Shown here one piece after another: positions 42,884-52,863 of a stretch of 64,000 bases of DNA. The translations under genes were made by a program, and so were the position numbers. The notes beneath the pieces are model-generated. The model did no database searches. It saw nothing but the letters and a program-made list of their open reading frames with translations, and had not been told where the DNA came from. This DNA comes from Coprinopsis marcescibilis (Eukaryota; Basidiomycota; Agaricomycetes; Agaricales; Psathyrellaceae), in NCBI GenBank assembly GCA_004369085.1, contig ML210321.1, positions 1 to 64,000 of the forward strand, read 5' to 3'. The stretch's first letter is position 1. Every line of letters starts with the position of its first letter.

Positions 42884-43601
42884 ATGAAACTTGATCTCCT
42901 CCAGTATGGCTCCCCGAGCTCCCTCGAGGACCTTCAAAAGGCACAGCAGCTGTTGGTGAAGGTTTGTACCAGCTTCCACATGTCGAAGTCACAGGTACTA
43001 TTGCTCAAGTATACATTAGGCTATAGTCGCGGTGGAAGGAAAAAATGACCTCGAGCCTGCCTTGGATGTACTCACTGACAATGCAATCATCAAGTTCCCT
43101 GGGCTCCCACCTACTCTTCCAACCCGAGAGTCCAAGCGGCACCTGATTAACTGGGTAGCTAATTCTGGTGAGAGCCTGGAATTCAGGTATTAAAACCTCA
43201 CGACTCTTTGTTATGTGACCGTACACTAACTTCCAATTCTACTTATGACTACTATTACGCAGTCTTCATAACAGTGCGTAGTCTCTGAGGTTCTGCGCGG
43301 TAGGACGGCTTCACTGACATTATCGTCGTCTATAGTCAGTCTCGAAGGCGAAATGCTGGTTGTAAAACTCCAAGTTAACTATAAGTTCAACGATGGCTCT
43401 GTGAAGAGCTGCGACTTTATTGCGTCATTCGATAGGGTAAGCCTAATGTCCGAAATTTCTAACCGTGTAGGCCAAGTTACTCAAGCGATGTTACAGGTCC
43501 CCGATGGGAGCAAGTTTAGTAGCGCAACTGGAGTGGCCGATGTCTCCGACTTAATGCCATTGTGGGTGAAACATGCTGGTGTTGTTCCAGCAATCTGGTA
43601 G
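42884..43601 (+). CDS. NTF2-like family protein, copy C (intact)
   Basis: Third intact copy, five exons: 42884-42961, 43020-43186, micro-exon 43263-43273 (TCTTCATAACA), 43336-43436, 43497-43601, all with GT-AG sites and an open frame. Landmarks: MKLDLLQYGSPSSLEDLQKA; IVAVEGKNDLEPALDVLTDN; FPGLPPTLPTRESKRHLINW; the micro-exon residues join exon 2 to SLEGEMLVVKLQVNYKF; end DLMPLWVKHAGVVPAIW. Divergent from copies A and B but colinear with them over the whole length. No signal peptide. Role unknown; the NTF2/SnoaL-like fold is inferred from pattern only. Confidence 0.75.
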
Positions 43602-44015
43602 ACTCGACAAATATCCAGAGCTTCGATTAGGAGTACATGTATATTCCTCAGAAATACCAAAATGCTGCCGGTGCAATGATATTCAGTCTGATAAGTTATA
43701 TGGCACACTATTGCAAAGCGATACGTTAAATGAGTTATGAGCTACAGAAACCGCCACAAGTGTATGAGTTCTACTACATTGGGGGTATTACGGTGCGAAA
43801 ATGGAATGATGGATAGCTAAAGTAAATGACAATGGGCTTGCTGTACAAATGCTGTTGGTACGTTGCGGTCATGAATGCGGGATGTCAGAAATTGTGCTGA
43901 TGGTGAATGTCGCTACGAATAGAGATAAATGTCAGACTTGGCCGTGTCGCCGAGAGAGCGAGAGAGGGTTGACCGACAATAATGATAACATATGAAGCTC
44001 GGGCTCACTGCGCAT
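43602..44015. other. 414-bp intergenic between copy C and the first CaaX-peptide gene
   Basis: Convergent 3' flanks. Nothing coding seen. Confidence 0.4.
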
Positions 44016-44189
44016 TTAAGCGATAGTGCAGTACGAGGTGCTTCCGCGGCTGCCGCCCGTCTCAAAATCAATGGGAGTGTCGAGAACGGGACGCTGGGCA
44101 ATGACGCAGTAGGAGGTTGATCCACGGCTTCCGCCGGTTTCCTCGTTGGTGGGAGTGTCGACGGTTGGGAGGACGATGAAAGAATCCAT
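44016..44189 (-). CDS. CaaX lipopeptide precursor with two cores, pheromone-like (copy 1)
   Basis: A 57-residue intronless frame beginning MDSFIVLPTVDTPTNE and ending in the CaaX box CTIA at the stop codon, the signal for farnesylation, AAX removal and carboxymethylation. It contains two nearly identical units: ETGGSRGSTSYCVIA (residues 17-31) and ETGGSRGSTSYCTIA (43-57). The MDSF start and C-terminal CaaX are typical of homobasidiomycete mating pheromone precursors. A doubled core recalls the tandem-copy rhodotorucine-type precursors of other basidiomycetes. An internal CVIA followed by Gln-Arg could only be prenylated after cleavage. No pheromone receptor gene (STE3 type) is visible in the window, so a role in mating is not shown; a different farnesylated peptide is possible. 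TATAAA lies about 96-101 bp upstream. A second copy sits at 45146-45319. Confidence 0.75.
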   Translation of the reverse strand: MDSFIVLPTVDTPTNEETGGSRGSTSYCVIAQRPVLDTPIDFETGGSRGSTSYCTIA

Positions 44190-45145
44190 AGTACTTGTGC
44201 TTGGGATGGAAGAAGCGAGGAAAAGGTACTTGAAGAGCTTAGAGTCGATGTCTCTGAGGAAATACAACCATATTTCCAGCGCCCTTTATACAGAGTGCTG
44301 TACTGTCTTGAAGACCGAGCAACAATAAAAGTCTGTGGGCGAGCTTTCAACGTTGTGCGAGGAAGTTGAGTGACTATTACCAAACGTCGGGTCCTGAATG
44401 ATTTTGAACAAAAGTCAGAGATGGACAGAGAGTACGCCTTTTGTGTTGTAGTCCTTTGCTAAGCTCCGATAGGTCCGAGCAATTGTATTCCGGCCTTTAA
44501 TTCCGGAACTGAATCGAAGGAACAGACATCGTCGGGACCTGTATAAAGTTCACGCGCCTAAACAGTGCCCACTGTGTCTAGGGTGAAAATTTCTGGCATT
44601 TTGTGTGTACCGAAGATGGTGCGCTAAATACACAGTATACGTTTCAGGTCGGGAGTAACAAAAGGCTACCTTGGGGCTGTAATGACTCGTGCAAGCTTTC
44701 GTGGCCGTGAAGGGACACGCCATTCTTTGAGAACCTTAATAGATTTGAAAATCGGAAAGATGCTGAATCATTCACAAGTTGGGTGCTAAAATTTACAGCT
44801 TAACTGTACAACAGTGCTAATTAGAATGAAAAGACCGCCGAAATGGAACTGTTAATACAATGTGGGGTATTAAGTGAAGAAGTGTCGAATGGTATGTACA
44901 TGGGGTAGAGGATGGTATCCATACGGAGTGATGTTACGCGTCGAAGTCTTGAGTTCGTCTGGTCATGATTGCGAATGCGTTGTAATGAGGTACATGAGAA
45001 CGATGAGAGCAATAGAAATGGAATAACAATAATAGGTTATGCAGCTAAGATTACATTAGAGTCTACACCATGAGGTGGGGAGTAAGTTTTATGCTCACAA
45101 TAATGATAATGACTGCCTGATGCTGGGCGCTGTCGCGGGGGAGAT
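44190..45145. other. 0.96-kb spacer between the two CaaX-peptide genes
   Basis: Promoter and leader of copy 1 plus the 3' flank of copy 2. No other gene supported. Confidence 0.4.
44285..44290 (-). promoter_or_regulatory. TATA box of CaaX-peptide gene copy 1
   Basis: TTTATA on the plus strand (TATAAA on the coding strand), 96-101 bp before the ATG; the second copy has the same element in an equivalent place. Confidence 0.5.
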
Positions 45146-45319
45146 CTAAGCGATAGTGCAATATGAAGTGCTTCCTCGGCTGCCGCCCGTCTCAAAATCG
45201 GTGGGATAATCCACGACGGGGCGCTGGGCAATGACACAGTACGAGGTCGAACCACGGCTTCCACCGGTCTCCTCGTTAGTGGGAGCGTCAAATGTTGGGA
45301 GGACAACGAAAGAATCCAT
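45146..45319 (-). CDS. CaaX lipopeptide precursor with two cores, pheromone-like (copy 2)
   Basis: Same length (57 aa), strand and architecture as copy 1, starting MDSFVVLPTFDAPTNE. Units ETGGSRGSTSYCVIA and ETGGSRGSTSYCTIA are identical in protein sequence to those of copy 1; substitutions lie in the leader and in the spacer (QRPVVDYPTDF against QRPVLDTPIDF). Cores held fixed while spacers change suggest that the cores are the functional product. Upstream, the copies share similar text (TATAAA 84-89 bp before the ATG, and a similar tail of leader sequence with a CTTGAAGA-like segment). Duplicated about 1.1 kb away in direct orientation. Precursor class inferred from the CaaX ending and MDSF start; biological role unproven. 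Confidence 0.75.
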   Translation of the reverse strand: MDSFVVLPTFDAPTNEETGGSRGSTSYCVIAQRPVVDYPTDFETGGSRGSTSYCTIA

Positions 45320-46141
45320 TGGGGTGGGTAGGTGGGGAAGCTTGACGTTTGGAAGGTGAAGAGACGGTGTATCTGAGAAAATAAACCAGGCTCTCGACAG
45401 TCTTTATAGATGTTGAGTATCGAGTCCTGAAGACCGGATAACAAAAGGCACAAGACAGCTTTGGATACGACGACGTGTTGCTTGAACGCTCAGCGCTCGC
45501 CAGGCGGATCATCGACGAGGGCGAAGACAAAAGCCTACTAATAACACCGACAACGTTTTTTCTTCAAGTTGTTGCCAAGCTCCGGGTTCTCCGATTTATT
45601 GTATGCCGGAGGCTATGCCCAATTGTCCAAAAGTTAAAAAACAAAAGGTTGGGCTTGAGGAGTACGTACTATGTAGATTGAGATTGAGAAAGTTTTCGGT
45701 TGTAGCTATAGTCTATCTTACTCTCCAGCTCTTTTTACCAACCGCAAGAAGGCTAAAGGAGTCGCAAATGAACACCAAGGTTCAACCTTTCAAATATCGA
45801 GTTCAAGCCCCCGCTCCCCGGCCAAGCACGGCAAGTCACCCCGGCTTTGGCGTGAGATCATTACTCGGCGATCACCGGCAGTTCAAATGCCCTGAGTCAA
45901 AGCAGAAGTGTGAGCCTCCAACCGATATTTTCAGCTACAGCTGTTGGCATGATACGAAGATGAACCCAAGAGAATGTGGCACTCGAAACGTCTTAGCAAA
46001 TCAGCAGTATGCAGTGATTGGCAATGTACGAGTACGTTGACTAACGAGCAACGTAACAATTCTGCTTCTGCGCGCACACTTGAGATGAATACATGTGTAG
46101 TAGGAAATGTAGTGTGAACAGGGCGATCCCTTTGATACTAG
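45320..46141. other. 0.8-kb region with one unsupported 145-codon frame
   Basis: The plus-strand frame 45603-46040 carries several Cys (CPESKQKC, SCWHD, ECGTRN) but no signal peptide, exon partner or known motif. I cannot support it as a gene. Confidence 0.3.
45403..45408 (-). promoter_or_regulatory. TATA box of CaaX-peptide gene copy 2
   Basis: TTTATA on the plus strand, TATAAA on the coding strand, 84-89 bp before the ATG. Confidence 0.5.
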
Positions 46142-46863
46142 CTACCATCCATCGTGTGGGACGGGACCGGCATACTGCACCCAACGCGGCAGCACTTTCG
46201 AACTGTCCCCAGCGTAAGTTGCGCCGGACAGTTTAAATTCACCCTAGGGATGAGTCTCTTGGTGAGAATTCGGCTTTCGAGACTGTATCGAAGCTGACCT
46301 CAACGGCGACAAGGTTGAGTGTAGCAATCAAGTCTGCGTGGCCAACTGACTTGTCTTTGAAAGTGAACTCAATCTGGAAATTGACGATTATTTGATTAGG
46401 GCCGTTCGTAACTGAGGGCCAGTCAGCGTTTTTGAGTATCACTTTTGAAGCATATAAACGGGAGGGTGTCAGACGTACCATTGTTAATGCTGTTACCCCA
46501 ATTTTAGCACCGAATTTACCAAGCTTGGGGACGGATAACACTGACCTGAGCTCCATACCCTCGGACGCGCTAACAAACCATTCATACAGCTTTCGTTTGG
46601 AATTACGGGTAGGCTTGGAGGGCGGCAATCCATAGATGTATGATGGCGTCGTCGGTGTAGAAGTCCAAGAGATTTTCGACATCCTTTGCCTCAAAAGCAA
46701 CGGCAGCCTAGCACATGTGTACGTGGGTTAGTTGAGGTCGCATTCTTGGAGATAATGGAGAAGAATTCGCCTTCTTGACAAACTTGATATATTTTTCGTA
46801 AGCTTCTGTTGCTACCAACACATTTGAGCCTGTAGGTTGAAGAAGCGCGGGGTCAAAATGCAT
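46142..46863 (-). pseudogene. NTF2-like family copy D, frameshifted
   Basis: Minus-strand member with the full five-exon plan: exon 1 MHFDPALLQPTGSN...FVKK; exon 2 AAVAFEAKDVENLLDFYTDDA...GLPPSKPTRNSKRKL...MELR; an 11-nt micro-exon at 46479-46489 with AG before and GT after it; exon 4 with NQIIVNFQIEFTFKDKSVGHADL; last exon ending VLPRWVQYAGPVPHDGW, stop 46142-46144. In exon 2 the distance from the DDA codons to GLPP is 22 nt, where copies A, B and C have 24 nt, so the frame breaks near 46625-46645. The first intron (46708-46770) begins with GC, not GT. One sequencing error could mimic the frameshift, so decay is likely but not certain. Confidence 0.7.
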
Positions 46864-47301
46864 GATTAATCCAGGTGAGGAGTGGATACTGAGTGATGAG
46901 GGTGAGGGGCTTTGAGAGTGCCTGAGTATATTTAAAGCTAAACCAGTGAGACCTGCATACATATAATGGACTGAAGGCCGATAAATCCAAAAAGGAAAAT
47001 TATAGAAGCTGATTCGGGTACCCGCTCCTGCTAATACAGATAGTATCCAAGTGCCTTTGTACCCGATTCAAAAATTTGAATCTAGGCTGTCTACGATAGC
47101 TGTGGTGAATTAAGCGCCCAGAGTCGTGCTACGTCTTCATTAGTCAAGCCGCACTTTCGAACATACGCTGTTACCCTGAAGCTTTATGCCCTCACAACCT
47201 TACTCGACGTACTCCAGTGTAGGTTATTTCAGACAAGGTATAAAGTCCGAATGAGGATATCATCGGTGATTGAAACGTTGGAGATGTCACCTGCGCTGGT
47301 T

Positions 47302-47873
47302 TCAAATCATATTCTTGAACGCGTTAAGAACCAGATCTTTGGTGGCCATGCTAGGGATCTTTAAAATGATACAATTGCATGTGGCGCAGAGTCTTGTGAT
47401 ATTCCAGAAATCCATGTAAGTCAAATAGTCCTGTTGAGAACCGCCTCTGCCATGGCATGCACCCGACACAGTGTCCCCATCATCGTCGAAAGCTCCCAAA
47501 ATGACTCCTTGTGTGTTGTTGCCACAGCGCCAACTCTCTACCACATACTTCCGGGCAGTATACATTATCTCGAACCAGGTGAGAGGCACCCGTCCTATAG
47601 AGTCCGATGTTGTATTCAATATTGTGAAGAATACAATTCGAGTGCTATGTGGAGTGGAAAGACTGCCAGGGTGACGCGGATCGCTTGGTCTAACTTAGGC
47701 TTGGCCTGATAAAGTCGGCCACTCACCTGACCAACCAATATCTTGTGAATCGTCATGACATCGTTGTATCCTGAACATCTCAAATCCGAAATGTCATGCT
47801 TGTTTGTACATTCTAGTGGAATATTTGGGACCTTATAACTTGACTCTGCGTGATTTCGAAGGAGGATGAGCAA
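47302..47873 (-). CDS. possible two-exon hypothetical protein fragment
   Basis: Two minus-strand frames join across a short GT-AG intron near 47620-47727 (after ILVGQ). The second exon reads VPLTWFEIMYTARKYVVESW, CGNNTQGVILGAFDDDGD and ends AFKNMI. Neither exon contains an in-frame ATG near its 5' end, so a first exon is missing or the gene is a remnant. Unrecognised; no domain named. Codon regularity and Cys/Trp conservation make it look more than random, but support is weak. Confidence 0.3.
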
Positions 47874-48133
47874 AATAAAACGGTGGAGCGAAGCAGAAAG
47901 GTTCAGTGGTCCGGATCAAGGTTGTGCGCTAGCCGCCGCGCGCGCCAAAGCAGTTAGGCATGCTTCGATTGGGCCCATTGATGGCGAAACGACCAAATTA
48001 TGTTCATGATCAGTCCATCTCAGTTCTTCCTGTTTACTATCTTCGGCAGTGTGCTTGTGCTCGACAGGTGTCATGACTCCACACAACCAGTTTGTTAAAG
48101 TCAACGGTATATTTTATCGTGTAATATGGAAAT

Positions 48134-49658
48134 TTACTGGCCCGACTCAACGAACTGGACTCCAGCTCGAGCTACGAAGGGTGCACAATGCAATCTCAGA
48201 TTATGCCCTCCCCTACTTGGTGAGTCTAATAGCGACGGGTGTGCAACCTTGTCCACGATGCCGATGGACTGCAGGGGAGAGGACAGCGACTCGCCCGATC
48301 CCTAAGGACGTACTATGAGTCGTATGACAGATATGATTTAGCTGACACTCACAATCAAGTTATGTGGGAACCCAGGTTCGAAGGGACTGACACTCTCCAA
48401 TGCTTTGATATGCTCGTCGCTCAAAGATATGTTGAGCGCTTCAATGTTCTGCTCCAATTGCTCAACCTTACGAGCTCCAATGAGTGGGAAAACGAAGGGG
48501 GCCTTATGCAGGACATATGCAATTGCAACTGTTCGGGCCATCTATGAATTAAGACTTGAATTCCACGTGGAGGGTATGACGCTCACCGGCAGCGATAGAT
48601 GTTGCCCCGACCTCTTTCGCTACTTTCTCCAAAGCATGGGAAGTGGCCTTCTCAACCTCATTCCTCCGCCATTCGGGGTTAAAGACTGTGCGGCCCTTCT
48701 CTCCGGACTTCGCACGCGCCTCCTCTTCGGCGTCTGTGCGAAGTTTTCCACCGCCGAGAATGCCCCAAAGTGCAAGTGCCATACCTTCCTCACGAGCCAT
48801 AGGGATAATCTCTCGCTCAAAAGAGCGTTCGAGAATGCTCCAAGACCCTTGATAGACTGAGAAAGGTGTCAGCCCATTACTCCTAGCGTACTGGTTGGCT
48901 TTAGCCACAACCCAGGCAGGGGTGTCCGATATTCCCTGAAGAGAACCTGAATCAGATATCGTCCTTAAGACCTGTAGATAGAGACATACCAGATAGTATA
49001 CCTTACCCTGCGCAACTAGGGTATGCAGTCCGTGCATAACCTCTTCGATGCTGGTAGACCAGTCCCACATGTGAACGTAGAACAAGTCGATGTAGTCGGT
49101 GCGCAACTTCTCGAGGGAGGGTTTGAACGAGATGTTCATGCTTTTGACACTGTTTCCGGTGTAGAAAGATTTCTGCACAATCGTATCGTCTCTGGGCTTG
49201 TAGTTCATGGTATACTGTAACGATGTTCTCATTAATGCGTTGCCATGAGGATAGCACGAGCGGAAGACCTTGGTGGCAATAAACAGCTGGTCTCGAATGT
49301 TACGTTTCTCAGCCCATTCACCGATGAACGCCTCAGAACTTTCGTCCTGGCTGGTAGTGATCCAGTTTAGCTTACCGCCAATGAGAGAAGAACTGGTTAC
49401 TCACTAGCCGTTGGCAGTATCGATGAAGTTACCGCCTTTGTCAAAATACGCGTCGAGAAGTTTGAAGCTGGACTCTTTGTTCATTTCGCCCATCCCGAAC
49501 TTCGTCCACTTGTCGCCAATTGTGCCGCAGCCCAGCTGCAAGGGAGAGACATGGACGCCAGCAACGGGGGCAAGCTGTCTGTGTCGTCCCAGAGCTGTAG
49601 CTGGAACTGGAGGCGGTGGAACGATTGTGACTGCTTCCAACATGTTATGGTCTATCAT
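48134..49658 (-). CDS. aldo-keto reductase, aryl-alcohol dehydrogenase (AAD) type
   Basis: NADPH-dependent reductase of the fungal aryl-alcohol dehydrogenase group (AKR9-like), acting on aromatic aldehydes such as those from lignin. Start MIDHNMLEAV (49658; MLEAV at 49643 equally possible). Landmarks: VSPLQLGCGTIGDKW; FIDTANGYQDESSEAFIGEW with catalytic Asp and Tyr; LFIATK with catalytic Lys; then, after an intron, YTMNYKPRDD; LEKLRTDYIDLFYVHMWDW with catalytic His; GISDTPAWVVAKANQYA; PFSVYQGSWSILERSFEREI; and the cofactor-binding FVFPLIGARKVEQLEQNIEA. A final exon (about 48300 down to 48134) joins HNLI to GSGESLSSPLQSIGIVDK, which fits the family's usual end; the stop is at 48134-48136. Short introns throughout. 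The tetrad is complete, so the enzyme should be active. Confidence 0.87.
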
Positions 49659-50641
49659 GAGAAAATCCGGGACTGGAAACTTTGTACCGATCCTAACCCA
49701 CCTCTTTCGACCTTTTATAGCAAGGCTTCGAGTGCTTTCAAGCGCCGGAGGATGCAACATTACCAACGAGCTCGCCAAAGTATCGCGTCAATACTGCGCT
49801 TTCGTGTAATACGTGCATGTAATCCGGGCGTGGCTTAGCAATTTTTAGGTATCTTGAATGTCTGTATCTGCTCACATTTACCGCCTTGAACGCGAAGGCA
49901 CCCGCCGTATACATAGAGATGATGAGAAATTTCGGCCAAATTTGTACTCGTTTAAGCCATGTTGCCGTCAGACAACGGCCATAGAACATTGCAGGTCGAG
50001 GTCTTTGTCAGTATCAAGATGAGTTGTAATGGTAATTTTCACTGGTATTGTCTAATTTGCAAAGGTCGTTCGTGGGGGTTTCAGAAGACTGTGGGTCGCT
50101 GTCAGTGGCGGATGGTGGATTCGTACGCGTCACCCGGCATCCGACCTGAGACCAACTGAGACGAGGGAGAATGACCACAGGAGATTTGCCACTGTCAGGA
50201 GGGTGAAGATGTCATTTCATGCGATATGTGGGTTGGTTATTCGTGACTTTCCAGTGACCTTACAGATGGCTTTGCGGGCAGGTACGGGCAGGCATAACGT
50301 AAAGAAAATCCGTCGGCAGTCAGTGTAACCGCTTGAGACAAGCTCGAAACGAGTCGCTGATCCACAAATACCCTTCGGGATCTTCTGGTGAGGACCCCGG
50401 AAACCCCCTCGATGACCATTGAGTATTGAACGTTGAACGTTCAAGCTTCAAATTCGGTCACTCAGGCTACGAAGTCACGTAGGTGGAGACTTCAATTGCG
50501 CTTCGAACATTGCATGCTAATGATGTCGCCGACTTCTTAGGCCTCATAATGGTAGGAGCGTAGTATTATTAAAAAAAGAGAGGTAGCTTACTGATAAACG
50601 TCGGCAGTTGTCGTGACAAGCACAGAGGTCACCGGTCACCG
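49659..50641. other. 1-kb intergenic
   Basis: Contains three tandem GGTCACC units just before the NTF2-like fragment (50625-50650). No supported gene. Confidence 0.35.
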
Positions 50642-50892
50642 GTCACCGCCCAGTACACTCTGGAATTAAGTTCCCAGATGGGACCTCTATAGCACTTCCG
50701 GAGACCTGTACCGTTCAAAGAGACCTTAAGGTGAGACATTGGACATTTAGAAGCTCTATGACGAAGAACCCATCTCTCTGACAGGCCCTGCAGAACCCCA
50801 ACAGCAACAAGATGGGAAGTATTGTGATTTCGGCAGACATAACCAACGCCCTCCCCAAGTTCATCAAATTTGGGGGTCCAGTTCCACAATGA
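50642..50892 (+). pseudogene. NTF2-like family copy F, 5'-truncated relic
   Basis: Only the last two exons are detectable. QYTLEL is followed by a one-base frame change into FPDGTSIALPETCTVQRDLK at a GT donor (gtgaga), corresponding to FQDQSVDEVEITAMDNINLK in copy E. After the intron come NSNKMGSIVISADITNALPK, FIKFGGPVPQ and a stop at 50890-50892, one codon early and lacking the final Trp of the other copies. No N-terminal half is visible upstream. Confidence 0.65.
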
Positions 50893-51827
50893 TATCATGA
50901 GACGCCAAATTTGGCCTCATTTTGATAGCGCTCACTATAGTCAAGCTCGACTATGGTACAGCTCGCCACGGCTATACATATCAGCTTGAATTCTCAGCCT
51001 CAGTTTCCCCAGCATGGAGTTTCGAGCAAAACTGAGTCTATGAGATCAAGCGTTTCGGGTCTCAACAGCACCAGTTCTTCTCCTATTTGAACGCAGTATG
51101 TATCGCTGCTGTGACCAACAAAAATACTCGAACCAAGACGTGGTAGCATGTGATAAGCATAAGGCAACAACTGGACCCCTGTTCAATATGAAGCGCCTAA
51201 TTTCAAAGTCAGATTCAGCCTGTGCTAAAAGCCCGAGGCCGTGTCAATCTCGTCAGGAACCACAACCGAAAGGGGCTTGTATTACGCAAGAAGTATCCCC
51301 CACACAGCTCCCTTGCATGCGTAATGGAGAGAGACAAGCTGCGTGGATATCGCCTTGATTCCGGTCCAGACAGCTATATTTGGAGATGTTTTGGCCACTC
51401 CTACCGCTTGAGAGCATTGGAGCCTCCCAGATCGAGGGTAAGATGAGATATGTGATTGAAGAGCATGGCAGATCTGAATTCCACCCGAAAGAAGCTCCCT
51501 GTTTGTCAGAAATCAAAGCAACCAATGTACATATGACCTACTTTGCAGGCTGCCTCTGAAGCCGGCGTGACCAATTCGCCTGTCAGGTTATCGGAAGTTG
51601 CGGATAAAGGGCTTTTCGGAGCGTTTCAGGACTGTTGAAAGGGATGGACAGTGGTGTCTTAGACTGCCAGGAACAGGTCGACTGCATATGGAAGGGGACA
51701 TCGAGTAGCTGATCAAATCCGTACTGGCAAAGATCTACAAGCAGCGGACAATATGCAGGTTTCGGATATACATAACCAACTGGAACATCCTGGAGTTCCC
51801 AAGAAATCTGCCGCCATTTTGTGTGCT
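50893..51827. other. 0.9-kb spacer between relic F and copy E
   Basis: Some stretches may be decayed duplicates of the neighbouring copies, but I could not align any with confidence. Confidence 0.3.
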
Positions 51828-52505
51828 ATGAAGTTCGACCTCTTCAGTAATGTCGACGTGACCGCGACCCCCGATGACTATGCAATGGGACGTACTTGGG
51901 TAGGGAGGGTATTTTCGTTGACATTCGATTTCGATTCCTGAATCCTAACACCAGAGAACGTAAGGTTTTAGGCGCACTGGAGAGCAAAAACATGGACCTA
52001 CTTTGCATCACCGACGACACTGTCGTAAAGTTCTGTGGCCTTGCGCCAACCGCTCCCACCTGGGAGTCCAAGCGCAAATTCATCATGTGGTGCCACAACT
52101 GGTGCTAAAGCATGGAGTTTAGGTAAGAACGATAACAAGGGAATTGAAAATAGCTCAAAGAACACCTGGGTTACTAGTCCTCGAACAGGCACGAAACATC
52201 TTTTCGGGGTTTTTGCCTCCCAATTGACCTAGCACCGGATCTTAGTTCACCTCACTGCAGAGCAAATCATCGTCCAGCACAAGTTAGAACTCACCTTCCA
52301 GGACCAGTCCGTCGACGAAGTGGAAATCACCGCGATGGACAATATAAATCTAAAGGTGCGTCAGGGAGTTTTATAAGCTCTAGGCTCATACCGTCATCGA
52401 TCCTCAGGACCCCACAGCAACCAGATGGCTGGAGTCACGATGGTTGGAGACATTTCACACGTCCTGCCCAAGCTCATCAAATACGGAAGCCCTACACACT
52501 GGTGA
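51828..52505 (+). pseudogene. NTF2-like family copy E, nonsense mutation
   Basis: All five exons of the family plan are recognisable: MKFDLFSNVDVTATPDDYAM; LGALESKNMDLLCITDDTVV with FCGLAPTAPTWESKRKFIMW; a micro-exon at 52178-52188 (TCCTCGAACAG, followed by GC instead of GT); exon 4 QIIVQHKLELTFQDQSVDEV; and last exon with GDISHVLPKLIKYGSPTHW, stop 52503-52505. Within exon 2 an in-frame TAA (52106-52108) stands where copies A-C have an ordinary codon, between WCHNWC and SMEFR. The conserved LPLWVK is changed to LPKLIK. The early stop removes more than half of the protein. Confidence 0.75.
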
Positions 52506-52863
52506 GAGAGCTCTCAGAGTGTTTTGGGTTTAAGAAGAATAGTAGAAAAGACCCTGTGCAATTTCACGAAACCACCTCTCTTAGCCATATTCGCTTTCGC
52601 GTCTCCTTTACGTTCGTGTTGATTGAGAAACACGGACGCTTTCGGTCGTCCAATCGCCGGCGGACGAGTGCCTTAGGTGAATATCGCGGAACGTTGTGAG
52701 CGGTTGTAAGCCCTGAGCTACTTCATTCTGGCAAGCTAATATAGATACAGATTCTAATAAGTATCTGTTGTTAAACTGAGTTATATGAATACCCCGCATG
52801 CATGAAGAACTCACACATTGATTCATCTGAACGTTCATTCAACTGTATTTTGCAACGATTCCC

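Noticed and set aside
45603..46040. 145-codon Cys-containing frame as a secreted protein
   Set aside because: No signal peptide and no credible splice partner.
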